Below are positions 50,182 through 60,766 of a stretch of 64,000 bases of DNA, piece by piece (the stretch's first letter is position 1; each line of letters starts with the position of its first letter). Below the pieces are notes generated by a model. That model was not told the DNA's origin and did no database searches. It saw nothing but the letters and a program-made list of their open reading frames with translations. The DNA comes from Denitrificimonas caeni (GTDB lineage Bacteria; Pseudomonadota; Gammaproteobacteria; Pseudomonadales; Pseudomonadaceae): the NCBI RefSeq assembly GCF_905120345.1, contig NZ_CAJHOA010000009.1:41573-105572 (forward strand), given 5' to 3'. The position numbers and the translations under genes are program-made.

Positions 50182-50607
50182 TTACAAACCAGACATCGAC
50201 TTAATCGCAACCATTAACTCGTCATCAGTACAATCGCTGCAAGTGCCTTTTGGTGGCATCGCACGAATACCGCTGATGGAAAACTTCAGCAAGCCTTCTA
50301 AGCCACCTTGAGTGTCTGCACGCTCTTGCCAAGCAGCAGTCTCACCAATGATAGGTGCACCCAGTAAGCCGGAGCCATGACACGCCACGCAATGCTTATT
50401 GATAATATCATCAGCACTGCGACCTGCAGAAGCAACGGCGGCTCCAGCAGCAGCGGCACCTGCCGGAGCATTCGCACACTCTTGGCCTTGTACACAGACT
50501 TCGCCAACCGGCTTAATGCGTTGTGCAATGTCTTCATCAGTGGTTGCTTGTGCACCGGCAGCCCATAAGGCTAAAACCGTTGCTTGAGCGAGCAGAATTT
50601 TTTTCAT
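50182..50607 (-). CDS. Cytochrome c5-type periplasmic monohaem cytochrome
   Basis: 141-residue exported cytochrome. A signal peptide (KKILLAQATVLALWAAGAQA) is followed by an alanine-rich linker. The haem motif is CVACH (HCVACHGSGLLGAP), AMPPKG provides the axial Met, and CSDC is the extra disulfide pair typical of c5. I start at ATG 50607, since the longer frame to 50688 has no export signal at its N-terminus. It lies next to dadX, as in P. aeruginosa. A role as small electron carrier to terminal oxidases is likely. Confidence 0.88.
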   Translation of the reverse strand: MKKILLAQATVLALWAAGAQATTDEDIAQRIKPVGEVCVQGQECANAPAGAAAAGAAVASAGRSADDIINKHCVACHGSGLLGAPIIGETAAWQERADTQGGLEGLLKFSISGIRAMPPKGTCSDCTDDELMVAIKSMSGL

Positions 50608-50739
50608 CAGGTTCACGGTACACCCTCTATTATCATGACAATTCACTCTCGCAACATGTCTTTTGCGAGCTCTACACAGTATAACCACTCCCCGCCCTCA
50701 GGCAAACAGAACAATAGCTGCAATAGTGCTTTTTAAACA

Positions 50740-51813
50740 TCACACAGCTGTATATTCATAGCGAACACGTTTGACATTGCATAACAACTCATAAGAAATA
50801 GTACCCGCACGCGCCGCTACCTCATCAATCGAAACCTGATTGCCCCACAATTCGACCGTACTGCCAACGCCCGCTTGACTCAGCCCAGTCAAGTCGATCG
50901 CCAGCATATCCATGGAAACACGACCCAACAATTGCGTCAGACAGCCATCCACCGCAACCACTGTGCCTGTTGGGGCATGCCGCGGATAACCATCAGCATA
51001 ACCGATCGCGACAATACCCACCCGCACCGGCTGACTGGCGACAAATTGCGCACCATAACCGACCGGCTCGCCGCTTGGTAACTCTCGCACAGCAATAATT
51101 TTTGACTGCAACGTCATCACTGGCTGAAATTTTTCCGTACTTAAGCCCTGCATGGCAACCGGCTGACTGCCATATAAAATAATACCGGGACGTGACCAAT
51201 CACTACGAATCTCAGGCCAGGCTAATAAAGCTGGAGAATTACACACACTGATTAGCGACTGCATGCCAGCAGTGGCATCGGTAAAAACTTGGAATTGTTC
51301 GTGTGTTCGCGCCGAGTCAATTTCATCAGCACGAGAAAAATGGGTGATTAACACCACCGTAGCAACATTTTTACTGGCCTGTAAGCGCTGCCAAACAGCG
51401 CGGTATTCGGCTGGAGAAAAACCGACACGGTGCATTCCTGAATCCATTTTCAGCCAGATGGTCAAGGGTTCAGCTAATACAGCTTGCTCGACAGCCTTAA
51501 GCTGCCACTCTGAATGCACAACGCACCACAGCTGATGCTCGACAATTTGCGCAAGCTCATCCGGGTGAAAAAAGCCCTCGAGCAAGACAATCGGCAACGA
51601 CACGCCCGCGGCGCGCAACTCCAGCGCCTCTTCTAAACAAGAGACGGCAAAGCCATCCGCTAGATCATGTAAAGCCTGTGCACAAGCGACAGCACCATGC
51701 CCATAGGCATCAGCCTTGACCACTGCCAGTGCTTTATCTGCGCACAATTTTCGTGCAAGTTGGTAGTTGTGCCGTAAGGCTTGCAAATTAATTAACGCGC
51801 GTGCTGGACGCAT
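50740..51813 (-). CDS. dadX: Catabolic alanine racemase DadX
   Basis: 357-residue PLP racemase interconverting L- and D-alanine. The PLP lysine is Lys33 in AVVKADAYGHG; GYGAQF, IGYADGYPR and GRVSMDM carry the catalytic Tyr region and phosphate contacts. I start at ATG 51813 (MRPARALINLQALRHNY), the family start; the frame continues upstream to 51891 without support. Linked to dadA, it feeds D-alanine to the dehydrogenase in alanine breakdown. The RidA-like gene that I remember between dadA and dadX in Pseudomonas is not present. Confidence 0.93.
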   Translation of the reverse strand: MRPARALINLQALRHNYQLARKLCADKALAVVKADAYGHGAVACAQALHDLADGFAVSCLEEALELRAAGVSLPIVLLEGFFHPDELAQIVEHQLWCVVHSEWQLKAVEQAVLAEPLTIWLKMDSGMHRVGFSPAEYRAVWQRLQASKNVATVVLITHFSRADEIDSARTHEQFQVFTDATAGMQSLISVCNSPALLAWPEIRSDWSRPGIILYGSQPVAMQGLSTEKFQPVMTLQSKIIAVRELPSGEPVGYGAQFVASQPVRVGIVAIGYADGYPRHAPTGTVVAVDGCLTQLLGRVSMDMLAIDLTGLSQAGVGSTVELWGNQVSIDEVAARAGTISYELLCNVKRVRYEYTAV

Positions 51814-51907
51814 GAGCGACTCACTCTCCAAATTAAAATCTTGTAGCGAAAATTCGTAGTCAAGCAACCTAATCCCAGCGCTGCGCAACACAAAGCCCAG
51901 CGGTCAC

Positions 51908-53161
51908 TCAGCAATAGCGAAACATATCCAAACCTTCCGTGCTGATCTGCGGCGTTTTCTTGCTGATAATATCGGCTAAGTAATTGGCAGAACCACAGGA
52001 CATGGTCCACCCTAAAGTGCCGTGACCGGTATTTAAAAACAAATTGCGATAGCTGGTTCGACCAACAATTGGCGTACCGTCTGGTGTCGCTGGCCGCAGT
52101 CCGGTCCAAAACTCAGCCTGAGTTAAGTCGCCACCTTGCGGATAAAGTAGACCGGTCACGTACTCTAAGGTTTCGCGGCGCTTAGGGTTAAGCGACAAAT
52201 CAAAGCCGCTGACTTGTGCCATACCGCCGACCCGAATACGTTGATCAAAGCGCGTAATCGCCACTTTGTAGGTTTCATCAATAATGGTGGATTGTGGTGC
52301 CATCGACGGCTCAGTAATGGGCACCGTCAGCGAATAACCTTTGAGGGGATACACTGGGATTTTAATTCCAAGCGGCATCAACATCGCTCGTGAGTAACTA
52401 CCCAGTGCCACCACATACTGGTCAGCAACCTCTAATTGATCGTCAATAGTCACGCCAGTAATGCGATCGCCGCTGTTGCTAATACTTTGCACGGTGCATC
52501 CTAAACGAAACTCAACCCCCAGGTCTTGCGCCATTCGCGCTAAATTGCGGGTAAATAAATTACAATCACCAGTTTGATCATTGGGCAAATGTAAAGCGCC
52601 CGCTAACGTGTCAGTGACGGCCGCTAGTGCCGGTTCAACACGAGCAATCTCACTCGCACTCAGCAACTCATAAGCAACACCCATGCGTTCTAGCACAGCG
52701 ATATCTTGCGCGGCATTATCCAACTGCTGCTGAGAACGAAATAATTGTGTAGTGCCTTGCTGTCGACCTTCATACTCAATACCAGTATCGGCACGTAAAG
52801 CATCAAAACAGTCACGACTGTACTCAGCCAAACGCACCATGCGTTCCTTATTCAGCGCATAACGTGCCGCCGTGCAATTACGCAACATCTGCAGCATCCA
52901 TTGGTATTGATACGGATCAGTGGTCAGGCCTACGGAAAAAGGTGAATGACGCTGTATGAGCCACTTTATGGCTTTCAACGGAATACCTGGGGCGGCCCAA
53001 GGTGATGAATGGCCAGGTGAGAGTTGCCCAGCATTAGCGAAACTGGTTTCCTCAGCAGCCGCCAGTTGGCGATCGACAACCACCACTTGAAACCCTTGTT
53101 TGGCTAAATAATAAGCTGTTGTTACCCCAACCACACCCGCACCCAACACCAGAACCCGCAT
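51908..53161 (-). CDS. dadA: D-amino acid dehydrogenase small subunit
   Basis: 417-residue FAD enzyme oxidising D-alanine and other D-amino acids to keto acids, passing electrons to the respiratory chain. The N-terminal FAD motif is [41 protein letters not shown] is family-specific, and [14 protein letters not shown] is the C-terminal FAD segment. It ends slightly short of some DadA proteins but without a visible defect. It precedes dadX by 94 bp on the same strand. Confidence 0.95.
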   Translation of the reverse strand: MRVLVLGAGVVGVTTAYYLAKQGFQVVVVDRQLAAAEETSFANAGQLSPGHSSPWAAPGIPLKAIKWLIQRHSPFSVGLTTDPYQYQWMLQMLRNCTAARYALNKERMVRLAEYSRDCFDALRADTGIEYEGRQQGTTQLFRSQQQLDNAAQDIAVLERMGVAYELLSASEIARVEPALAAVTDTLAGALHLPNDQTGDCNLFTRNLARMAQDLGVEFRLGCTVQSISNSGDRITGVTIDDQLEVADQYVVALGSYSRAMLMPLGIKIPVYPLKGYSLTVPITEPSMAPQSTIIDETYKVAITRFDQRIRVGGMAQVSGFDLSLNPKRRETLEYVTGLLYPQGGDLTQAEFWTGLRPATPDGTPIVGRTSYRNLFLNTGHGTLGWTMSCGSANYLADIISKKTPQISTEGLDMFRYC

Positions 53162-53229
53162 AACTACCCCATTATTTAACTAGTGAGTGACTGCCCCACG
53201 CATTATGCGCTTATAACGCCTCGCAAGTG

Positions 53230-53763
53230 CTAAACCACAGAGGACTTTAACAACGTTGGAGGCGTCAATTGCTGTCCGTGCCAAACAAACATAACCGGCC
53301 AGAGCTGCTGATTAATCTGCGCGTGCTGCCATAGCTCAAGAAAACTGCGCTGCGCGACTGGATGCACCACATCAGGCGCTAATAACGCCAGTGGCCACAA
53401 AACAAAGGCATTTTTTAAGATTTCGGCACGCGGCAAGGTAATACTCTCGTACACGCCTGTTTGCTGACCATAGAGGAGAACGTCGATATCCAGTGGCAAG
53501 CCTCGACGTGGCAGTGCATAACGACCATTGATAGCCTCAATATGCTTAAGGTGCCGGTCGAGTTCTGCTAAAGGCAGATGGGTTTTAAAATGCACCACCA
53601 TATTTAAAAAACAATCACTGCGAATACCTACAGGTTCGCTTTCAAACACAGGAGAACAATCTAGCTCACCAAACAACTCTACTAAAGCATCAAGACCCGC
53701 ACAGATATGCATCTCGCGCTCAATATTGCTGCCCAAACCCAGGTACACATCGATTAACGGCAT
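53230..53763 (-). CDS. folK: 6-hydroxymethyl-7,8-dihydropterin pyrophosphokinase
   Basis: 177-residue HPPK of folate synthesis. VYLGLGSNIERE at the start, VFESEPVG and the signature ALPRRGLPLDIDVLLY (catalytic Asp pair) are present. It overlaps folB by 10 bp, so the two consecutive folate enzymes are coupled. This may be a second folK copy, as in P. aeruginosa, since the main copy usually lies near panB; that cannot be checked here. Confidence 0.92.
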   Translation of the reverse strand: MPLIDVYLGLGSNIEREMHICAGLDALVELFGELDCSPVFESEPVGIRSDCFLNMVVHFKTHLPLAELDRHLKHIEAINGRYALPRRGLPLDIDVLLYGQQTGVYESITLPRAEILKNAFVLWPLALLAPDVVHPVAQRSFLELWQHAQINQQLWPVMFVWHGQQLTPPTLLKSSVV

Positions 53764-54107
53764 CCGCGTTCAATCTCCACGCCGACACCTCGCGCACTAG
53801 CAACAGCGCCGGGTTTAGTCACTTTTAAGCGCAACCAAGGAATATTGAACTCGGTCATTAATAGCGCAGCCAAGCGCTCAGCGAAGGTTTCCACCAACTC
53901 AAAACTACTATTTTGCGCAAAACTGTTAATCCGCGCAGATACAGCAGCGTAATCTAACGCTAAATGCAACGCATCATCTGCAGCGCAGCGGCGGTTATCC
54001 CAACCCATTTGCACATCCACCAACAGATTTTGGCGAATCGTGCGTTCCCAGTCGTAGGCACCAATCACGGTGTCCACTTCTAGACTTTCGATAAATACCG
54101 TGTCCAC
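53754..54107 (-). CDS. folB: Dihydroneopterin aldolase
   Basis: 117-residue enzyme converting dihydroneopterin to 6-hydroxymethyl-dihydropterin and glycolaldehyde. The start [37 protein letters not shown] (active-site Glu) and VTKPGAV (Lys) match FolB/FolX. Divergent from plsY with 50 bp between starts, a conserved pairing in gammaproteobacteria. Confidence 0.93.
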   Translation of the reverse strand: MDTVFIESLEVDTVIGAYDWERTIRQNLLVDVQMGWDNRRCAADDALHLALDYAAVSARINSFAQNSSFELVETFAERLAALLMTEFNIPWLRLKVTKPGAVASARGVGVEIERGCR

Positions 54108-54157
54108 TTTGCTCCTGCCTCGTTAGAATCAAGACTCGCTGGCCTTGGATCATTCAA

Positions 54158-54733
54158 ATGTTTGAGTTACTACTGGTGTGCGCTTATCTTACTGGCTCGT
54201 TGTCATTTGCCATTTTGCTGAGCCGTTATTACGGCAATAGCGACCCGCGTTCGCAGGGCTCTGGCAATCCTGGCGCGACCAATATGTTGCGTATTGCCGG
54301 TAAACGTCTGGCTATTCTGACCCTGCTCGGCGATCTGAGCAAAGGATTACTGCCAATTTTAATTGCCAATCGACTCGGTTTAGACCAACAACAGCAAGCA
54401 TGGGTCGGTTTAGTAGCGGTTATCGGTCATTTATATCCTATTTATTTTAACTTTCGCGGTGGCAAAGGCGTCGCGACGACAGCCGGTATGCTACTGGGCT
54501 TATACCCTCCAGCCGCGCTACTGGCCTTGGCCGTTTGGCTACTCACTTTTAACCTGACTCGGATCAGTTCACTGGCCTCATTAGCCAGCGTCGTTTTGTG
54601 TTTACCTTTACTGGCTTGGCAACAGCCGCACGCATTACTACCGGTTAGCGTGCTGAGCATTTTGCTGGTTTGGCGCCACCGCAGTAATTTAAAAGACTTA
54701 CTGGCCGGTAATGAGCGCAGCTTTAAAGATTAA
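54158..54733 (+). CDS. plsY: Glycerol-3-phosphate acyltransferase PlsY
   Basis: 191-residue inner-membrane acyltransferase using acyl-phosphate. Hydrophobic segments carry the three family motifs [14 protein letters not shown] (motif 1), [15 protein letters not shown], and [17 protein letters not shown] (motif 2), with [15 protein letters not shown] at the C-terminus (motif 3). It converges on tsaD with 3 bp between the stops. Confidence 0.95.
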   Translation: MFELLLVCAYLTGSLSFAILLSRYYGNSDPRSQGSGNPGATNMLRIAGKRLAILTLLGDLSKGLLPILIANRLGLDQQQQAWVGLVAVIGHLYPIYFNFRGGKGVATTAGMLLGLYPPAALLALAVWLLTFNLTRISSLASLASVVLCLPLLAWQQPHALLPVSVLSILLVWRHRSNLKDLLAGNERSFKD

Positions 54734-54736
54734 TAT

Positions 54737-55765
54737 TTAAACGAGTGGCGGCAGTTCTTCCATCGGCCAACGCGCACGCACATGAATACTTTGACCTTCT
54801 TTTTGCCCCGCCAATAAGCGTTGGCAACCAGCGTAAGCGATCATCGCGCCATTATCTGTACAAAACTCGGGACGTGCGTAAAACACCTGCCCCTGACGTT
54901 TCGCCAACATATTTTCCAACGAGTGACGTAAGGCTTGGTTAGCACTGACGCCACCGGCAATCACTAAGGTCGTTAAGCCTTCTTGCTCGAGCGCACGTTG
55001 GCATTTAATCGTTAACGTCGCCACCACTGCGGTTTGAAAGGCACGGGCTAAATCCGCACGAGTTTGTTCACCATCATCACCCGCCGCAATACATTTTTGC
55101 CAAGCCATGAGCGTCGCCGTTTTTAAACCGCTAAAACTAAACTGCAAACCTGGACGATCGGTCATGGGCTTCGGCAAAGTAAAACGACCTGGCACTCCCT
55201 GCTCAGCAATGCGTGCTATTTCAGGGCCACCGGGATAGCGCAAACCCATCATTTTTGCTGTTTTATCAAAAGCCTCACCGGCGGCGTCATCAATCGACTC
55301 GCCCAGTAAGCGGTACTCACCAATACCATCAACACGCACCAACTGGGTGTGCCCACCCGATACCAGCAAAGCAACAAACGGAAACTGCGGCGGGGTATTT
55401 TCAAGCATCGGTGCTAATAAATGGCCTTCCATATGGTGCACACCGACAGACGGTATATCCCAAGCAAAAGCTAACGCTTGCGCGCAAGATGCACCCACCA
55501 GCAAAGCACCCACCAAGCCAGGTCCCGCGGTGTAGGCAATCCCTTCAATCTCACTTGGGCGACACTGCGCCTCAGCCAACACCTGCTCAATCAAGGGCAA
55601 CATGCGCTTAATATGGTCACGTGAAGCCAGCTCTGGAACCACGCCACCATAGACTCGATGCAAGTCAATTTGACTAAATAAAGCATCAGCTAATAAGCCG
55701 CGTTGACTGTCGTACAACGCAACTCCCGTTTCATCGCAGGATGTTTCTAGACCCAACACCAGCAT
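54737..55765 (-). CDS. tsaD: tRNA N6-threonylcarbamoyladenosine transferase TsaD
   Basis: 342-residue ASKHA-fold metalloenzyme that, with TsaB and TsaE, modifies A37 of ANN-decoding tRNAs. [16 protein letters not shown] is the start, [13 protein letters not shown] holds the metal-binding histidines, and [10 protein letters not shown] and [13 protein letters not shown] are the nucleotide-binding segments. Divergent from rpsU, the usual arrangement. Confidence 0.97.
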   Translation of the reverse strand: MLVLGLETSCDETGVALYDSQRGLLADALFSQIDLHRVYGGVVPELASRDHIKRMLPLIEQVLAEAQCRPSEIEGIAYTAGPGLVGALLVGASCAQALAFAWDIPSVGVHHMEGHLLAPMLENTPPQFPFVALLVSGGHTQLVRVDGIGEYRLLGESIDDAAGEAFDKTAKMMGLRYPGGPEIARIAEQGVPGRFTLPKPMTDRPGLQFSFSGLKTATLMAWQKCIAAGDDGEQTRADLARAFQTAVVATLTIKCQRALEQEGLTTLVIAGGVSANQALRHSLENMLAKRQGQVFYARPEFCTDNGAMIAYAGCQRLLAGQKEGQSIHVRARWPMEELPPLV

Positions 55766-55962
55766 TTAATCTGCCCATCCAACTTTACAATAAAAGAATA
55801 TACACGCATCATAAGCGGCTTAGAGGTGATGTTCTATGATTTTTTGGTATTGCCTTTGCTTTTATTATAAAAAGCAGGTAATATCCGCAACCCTTGAAAA
55901 CCGATATGTATTTAATCCTATTACATATCTACAACCCGGTCATTGATGAAGGTACGAATCGG

Positions 55963-56178
55963 ATGCCAACTGTCAAACTTAAAGACAACGAACCATTTGA
56001 CGTTGCTCTGCGTCGCTTCAAGCGCTCCTGCGAAAAAGCCGGTGTTCTTGCTGATGTACGCAGTCGCGAGTTTTATGAAAAGCCTACTGCAGAACGCAAG
56101 CGTAAAGCCGCAGCAGCAGTAAAGCGTCATGCAAAAAAAGTACAACGCGAACAACGTCGTCACGAACGCCTGTACTAA
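55963..56178 (+). CDS. rpsU: 30S ribosomal protein S21
   Basis: 71-residue basic ribosomal protein. [19 protein letters not shown] to the arginine-rich tail is an unmistakable S21. An in-frame extension upstream to 55894 is not part of the protein. The GAAGG purine run about 10 nt before ATG 55963 is the ribosome site. It heads the macromolecular synthesis block; a terminator follows, before dnaG. Confidence 0.97.
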   Translation: MPTVKLKDNEPFDVALRRFKRSCEKAGVLADVRSREFYEKPTAERKRKAAAAVKRHAKKVQREQRRHERLY

Positions 56179-56205
56179 GTTACACAGGTTTAGTGCTTAG
56201 CAAAG

Positions 56206-56225
56206 CCCGGATTCGTCCGGGTTTT
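56206..56225 (+). terminator. Terminator between rpsU and dnaG
   Basis: CCCGGA-TTCG-TCCGGG followed by TTTT: a stable stem with a UUCG tetraloop, 27 bp after the rpsU stop. It should set the excess of S21 over primase, as in the E. coli operon. Confidence 0.85.
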
Positions 56226-56227
56226 GT

Positions 56228-56254
56228 CGTTTTATTCAAACCGTTTTATTCAAC
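56228..56254. repeat. Short tandem repeat, two copies with a 14-bp period
   Basis: CGTTTTATTCAA occurs twice in a row with one spacer pair of differing bases, immediately after the rpsU terminator. No function assigned. Confidence 0.5.
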
Positions 56255-56438
56255 CCACTCTATTCTGTAGAATCTGCTCAGTTCGGCATAACACGCCAAG
56301 CCTGCAATCACTCTACTAACAGTTTACATCGACAAAACTTACACAACAGTCAACTGTCACACGGATACGTGCGTCTCCACGCAGACTCTCGTATTTAACA
56401 GCGCTGCAGTGAGATAAACCCAGCATTGTAGGAGCTCC

Positions 56439-58385
56439 ATGGCCGGATTAATTGCGCAAGGCTTTATTGATGACTTACTCAACCGCACCGACATTGTCGA
56501 AGTGGTGGGTTCGCGCGTGCAATTAAAAAAATCTGGAAAAAACTACACGGCCTGCTGTCCATTCCACCAAGAAAAAACACCCTCCTTTAGCGTCAACCAC
56601 GAAAAACAGTTTTACTACTGTTTTGGTTGTGGCGCAGGCGGTAACGCTCTTGGTTTTATTATGGACCACGATCACCTCGACTTTCCTGAGGCGGTTGAAG
56701 AATTGGCTAAGCGTGCCGGTGTTGAAGTGGAACGTGAAGACAGCAATAGTACAACCCCACAAAAGCCACGTCAGCCGGTTGACTCACCACTCTACGCCTT
56801 ACTGACAGCAGCCAGCGAGTACTATCGCACAGCACTTAAAAGCCATCCGCAACGCAATGCCGCCGTTAATTATCTTAAGCAACGCGGTGTATCTGGCGTG
56901 ATTGCTCGTGATTTCGCACTAGGCTTTGCCCCACCAGGCTGGGACAACCTGAGCAAACACTTAGGCGGCGACAGCTTGCAAGAAAAAGCTCTGATTGATG
57001 CTGGCCTGCTGGCTGAAAATGCTGACAGCCAACGCCGCTATGATCGCTTTCGTGATCGAATTATTTTTCCTATTCATGATTCTCGTGGTCGTATTATCGG
57101 CTTTGGTGGACGCGTACTGGGCGATGATAAACCCAAATATCTAAACTCCCCAGAAACCGCTGTTTTTCATAAAGGCCAAGAACTATACGGTCTTTTTGAG
57201 GCGCGCAAACACAATCGCCAACTCAATGAAATTATTGTCGTTGAAGGCTACATGGACGTTATTGCCCTCGCCCAACAAGGCCTGCGTAACGCCGTCGCAA
57301 CACTCGGTACAGCCACCAGCGAAGAGCACATTAAACGTCTGTTTCGCGTTGTACCCAATATTTTATTCTGCTTTGATGGTGATAACGCCGGACGCAAAGC
57401 CGCTTGGCGCGCACTCGAAGCCACGCTGAGCAATCTAAAAGATGGCCAGCAAGCACGTTTTCTATTTGTACCGGACGGTGAAGACCCCGATAGCTTAATT
57501 CGCAGCGAAGGTCTCGAGGCCTTTCAAGCGCGCATCGCCCAGCAGTCCGTCGCCCTAACTGAATATTTTTTCACCCACTTAGCAGAAGAAGTAAATCTTG
57601 ACTCGCTGGAAGGCAAGGCACATATGGCAACTCTCGCTGCGCCGTTGATCGAGCGTATCCCAGGAGCCAACTTGCGCGCTTTAATGCGACAAAAGCTGTT
57701 GCAACTTACCGGCCTGTCCGGCGTAGCCAACGTAAGTACAGAAAGCCACCCGCCGCCACAAGACTGGGCGCCGACGCCTGACTACGAGCACGACGCCGCA
57801 GAATTTGCTTCATACAGCCCTTTTCATACCGACGACTATCCGGACATGCCAGAGCATGCTGCCACTCAGTCGCCGAAGAAATACGACCGCAAAGAAAAAC
57901 CGTGGTCGAAAAAAAGCGCCCCAGCACAGCAATCAAATCGTGCTAAAACCGCTGTAGAAACCCCGCACTTGGCCGCTCTGCGTACCTTGCTGCATCATCC
58001 ACACCTTGCTCTAAAAGTTGACACCGCAAGTAAACTCGCCGCAGAAGATGACCTTTATGCGCAATTGCTCGTCTCATTACTGGAAGCGCTGCAGAAAAGC
58101 CCCAACCTCAGCCCTTTACAATTGATTGCACGCTGGTACGGCACCGAACAGGGCCACCTTTTGCGTGTATTGGCTGAAAAAGAATGGTTAATTGATGCAG
58201 AGAACCTTGAACAGCAATTTTTCGACACCATAACTAGCTTAGCATCCCGTCAACGCGAGCGCCTTATTGAACAACTGTTGAACAAGGCCCGCTCGGATGA
58301 GCTTTCTAGTGAAGACAAACAACACTTGCGTGCATTGTTTGAACAGCATAACAATGCACCAAGTACTGCCGAAACTGGCAATTAA
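56439..58385 (+). CDS. dnaG: DNA primase
   Basis: 648-residue primase that makes RNA primers for replication. The N-terminal zinc-binding CHC2 finger is Cys40, His43, Cys61 and Cys64. The RNA polymerase/TOPRIM core shows FPIHDSRGRIIGFGGRVL, VVEGYMDVIALAQQG and FCFDGDNAGRKAAWRA. The last 180 residues form the helicase-binding region after a charged linker. GGAG precedes the ATG. yqeY, usually between rpsU and dnaG in Pseudomonas, is absent. Confidence 0.97.
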   Translation: MAGLIAQGFIDDLLNRTDIVEVVGSRVQLKKSGKNYTACCPFHQEKTPSFSVNHEKQFYYCFGCGAGGNALGFIMDHDHLDFPEAVEELAKRAGVEVEREDSNSTTPQKPRQPVDSPLYALLTAASEYYRTALKSHPQRNAAVNYLKQRGVSGVIARDFALGFAPPGWDNLSKHLGGDSLQEKALIDAGLLAENADSQRRYDRFRDRIIFPIHDSRGRIIGFGGRVLGDDKPKYLNSPETAVFHKGQELYGLFEARKHNRQLNEIIVVEGYMDVIALAQQGLRNAVATLGTATSEEHIKRLFRVVPNILFCFDGDNAGRKAAWRALEATLSNLKDGQQARFLFVPDGEDPDSLIRSEGLEAFQARIAQQSVALTEYFFTHLAEEVNLDSLEGKAHMATLAAPLIERIPGANLRALMRQKLLQLTGLSGVANVSTESHPPPQDWAPTPDYEHDAAEFASYSPFHTDDYPDMPEHAATQSPKKYDRKEKPWSKKSAPAQQSNRAKTAVETPHLAALRTLLHHPHLALKVDTASKLAAEDDLYAQLLVSLLEALQKSPNLSPLQLIARWYGTEQGHLLRVLAEKEWLIDAENLEQQFFDTITSLASRQRERLIEQLLNKARSDELSSEDKQHLRALFEQHNNAPSTAETGN

Positions 58386-58399
58386 GCTGCTATATACAG

Positions 58400-58405
58400 T
58401 ATAAT
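58400..58405 (+). promoter_or_regulatory. Possible -10 element upstream of rpoD
   Basis: A consensus TATAAT hexamer lies 48 bp before the rpoD start, in the 68-bp spacer after dnaG. No good -35 was found, so read-through from dnaG is also likely. Confidence 0.4.
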
Positions 58406-58453
58406 ATGCATCTTTATTGCCGTTCGGCCCAGACCTTTCATGGATAGGGTGAT

Positions 58454-60307
58454 ATGTCCGCAAAAGCACAACAATCTCGTTTAAAAGAACTCATCGCCCT
58501 CGGCCGCGAGCAGGGATACCTGACTTACGCCGAGGTCAACGACCACCTTCCTGAAGATATTTCTGACCCAGAGCAGGTCGAAGATATTATTCGCATGATC
58601 AATGACATGGGAATTAATGTCTCTGAAGCTGCGCCGGATGCTGACGCCCTACTCTTAGCAGGTGCAGATACTGATGAAGCGGCCGCTGAAGAAGCTGCTG
58701 CTGCTTTAGCCGCTGTAGAAACAGATATTGGCCGCACCACTGACCCAGTGCGCATGTATATGCGTGAAATGGGTACTGTGGAGCTGTTGACCCGCGAAGG
58801 CGAAATTGAAATCGCCAAGCGTATCGAAGAAGGTATCCGTGAAGTGATGGGTGCTATCGCCCACTTCCCAGGTACTGTCACCGGTATTCTCGATAGCTTT
58901 AATCATGCTATCACTGAAGGAACTCGTCTTACTGACATCTTCAACGGCTATATCGATGCCGATGATGAAATTGCCGTACAGCCAACGCCTGTTGCTGCAA
59001 AAAGCACCGCAACGGATGCTAAAAAAGTAGCTGATGACGACGATGAAGAAGAGGCTGAGGAAACTGAAGAGGAAGAGGAAGAAGCCGGTGACGGCGGTCC
59101 TGATCCAGAAGTTGCCAAACAGCGTTTTGGTGCAGTAGCTGAGCAACTGGCTAAAGCCGAAAAAGTTCTGCTTAAGCACAAGCGTAATAGCAAACAAGCA
59201 GTAGCTGCCCTGCAAGAGTTGGCCGAACTGTTTATGCCAATTAAATTGGTACCTAAGCAGTACGATGCACTGGTTCTACATGTACGTGATGCGCTACAGC
59301 GTGTACGTTTGCAAGAACGGGCCATTATGCAATTATGCGTACGCGATGCGCGTATGCCGCGTGCTGACTTCCTAAAACACTTTCCTGGTAATGAAATAGA
59401 TTTAGAATGGTCTGTCAAACTCAGCGAAGGTAAAGCACGCTACGCTGCAGCTTTGGCCCCATTGGTTGAGGAGATTCAGCGCAATCAGCAAATCCTGATT
59501 GACCTAGAAAAAGATACCACTTTAACCATTGCTGATATCAAAGATATCAACCGTCGCATGTCCATTGGTGAAGCCAAAGCCGGGCGCGCCAAAAAAGAAA
59601 TGGTTGAAGCGAACCTGCGTCTAGTCATTTCGATTGCCAAAAAATACACCAACCGTGGCTTACAATTCCTCGACTTAATCCAGGAAGGTAACATTGGTTT
59701 GATGAAGGCTGTCGACAAGTTTGAATACCGTCGCGGTTATAAATTCTCAACCTATGCGACCTGGTGGATTCGTCAGGCGATTACTCGTTCGATTGCTGAC
59801 CAAGCACGCACCATTCGTATTCCTGTACATATGATTGAAACCATAAATAAACTCAATCGTATTTCTCGCCAAATGCTACAAGAAATGGGTCGCGAACCGA
59901 CTCCAGAAGAGCTTGGCGAGCGTATGGAAATGTCTGAAGACCGCGTCCGCAAAGTCCTCAAAATTGCCAAAGAGCCGATCTCCATGGAAACGCCAATTGG
60001 TGACGATGAAGATTCGCACCTTGGTGATTTTATCGAAGACTCAACCATGCAGTCACCGATCGATATCGCTACGGTAGAAAGCCTCAAAGAAGCCACACGT
60101 GACGTACTCGGCGGTTTAACCGAACGCGAAGCGAAGGTGCTACGTATGCGTTTTGGTATTGACATGAATACTGACCATACTCTTGAAGAAGTCGGCAAAC
60201 AGTTTGATGTAACCCGTGAGCGGATTCGTCAGATTGAAGCCAAAGCGCTACGCAAGTTGCGCCATCCATCTCGTAGCGAGCATTTACGCTCCTTCCTTGA
60301 TGAATAA
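58454..60307 (+). CDS. rpoD: RNA polymerase primary sigma factor RpoD
   Basis: 617-residue housekeeping sigma-70. Region 1.1 is at the N-terminus; an acidic low-complexity stretch (about residues 195-220) lies in the non-conserved region, as in other Pseudomonas. Region 2 ([24 protein letters not shown]) binds the -10 element, and region 4 ends with [26 protein letters not shown]. Standard length. A terminator lies 8 bp after the stop. Confidence 0.98.
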   Translation: MSAKAQQSRLKELIALGREQGYLTYAEVNDHLPEDISDPEQVEDIIRMINDMGINVSEAAPDADALLLAGADTDEAAAEEAAAALAAVETDIGRTTDPVRMYMREMGTVELLTREGEIEIAKRIEEGIREVMGAIAHFPGTVTGILDSFNHAITEGTRLTDIFNGYIDADDEIAVQPTPVAAKSTATDAKKVADDDDEEEAEETEEEEEEAGDGGPDPEVAKQRFGAVAEQLAKAEKVLLKHKRNSKQAVAALQELAELFMPIKLVPKQYDALVLHVRDALQRVRLQERAIMQLCVRDARMPRADFLKHFPGNEIDLEWSVKLSEGKARYAAALAPLVEEIQRNQQILIDLEKDTTLTIADIKDINRRMSIGEAKAGRAKKEMVEANLRLVISIAKKYTNRGLQFLDLIQEGNIGLMKAVDKFEYRRGYKFSTYATWWIRQAITRSIADQARTIRIPVHMIETINKLNRISRQMLQEMGREPTPEELGERMEMSEDRVRKVLKIAKEPISMETPIGDDEDSHLGDFIEDSTMQSPIDIATVESLKEATRDVLGGLTEREAKVLRMRFGIDMNTDHTLEEVGKQFDVTRERIRQIEAKALRKLRHPSRSEHLRSFLDE

Positions 60308-60314
60308 AATCAAC

Positions 60315-60339
60315 AACCCCCGATAATTCGGGGGTTTTT
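60315..60339 (+). terminator. Rho-independent terminator after rpoD
   Basis: AACCCCCGA-TAAT-TCGGGGGTT followed by TTT: a 9-bp GC-rich stem with a short T tract. The next transcription unit (tRNA) begins directly after it. Confidence 0.92.
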
Positions 60340-60341
60340 GT

Positions 60342-60369
60342 TTGCGTCTTTACAACACACAGGTATAAT
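60342..60369 (+). promoter_or_regulatory. Probable tRNA promoter
   Basis: A consensus TATAAT at 60364-60369 lies 17 bp before the tRNA. The -35 (TTGCGT at 60342, 16-bp spacer) keeps only the TTG. Confidence 0.5.
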
Positions 60370-60385
60370 CAGCCGCTGCAACTGG

Positions 60386-60462
<77 letters not shown>

Positions 60463-60766
60463 TCTTAACCCCAGGAACGGCACAGCTTAGCAGCAGATTT
60501 ACTAAAATCTGTACTCTAATCAAGTCAACAAAAAGATCGCTTCGCACTAGAGCTATAAGCCTTAGCCAACATCACTGCATCTTATAAAAAGCCAACGGAT
60601 AACCCGTTTATCCCTAATGGCTCGTATCAATATCGATAAAATTTCAGCCTCGTCTACGGATAGTCTTGATTGGCATTGTGCTTTTAACATTCTGCCCTGC
60701 TCTTTTATTCAATTAATCAAACAACCTATCACTGACCCGTGCGTTAAATTTCTAAGGAATTTATTT
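60463..60766 (+). other. Region between the tRNA and the endonuclease gene
   Basis: About 300 bp with no supportable gene. A small inverted repeat CAGATTT/AAATCTG at 60494-60511 may mark the end of the tRNA transcript, but it has no T run. The open frame of the nuclease extends back to ATG 60617 without a ribosome site or export signal at that end. Confidence 0.45.
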
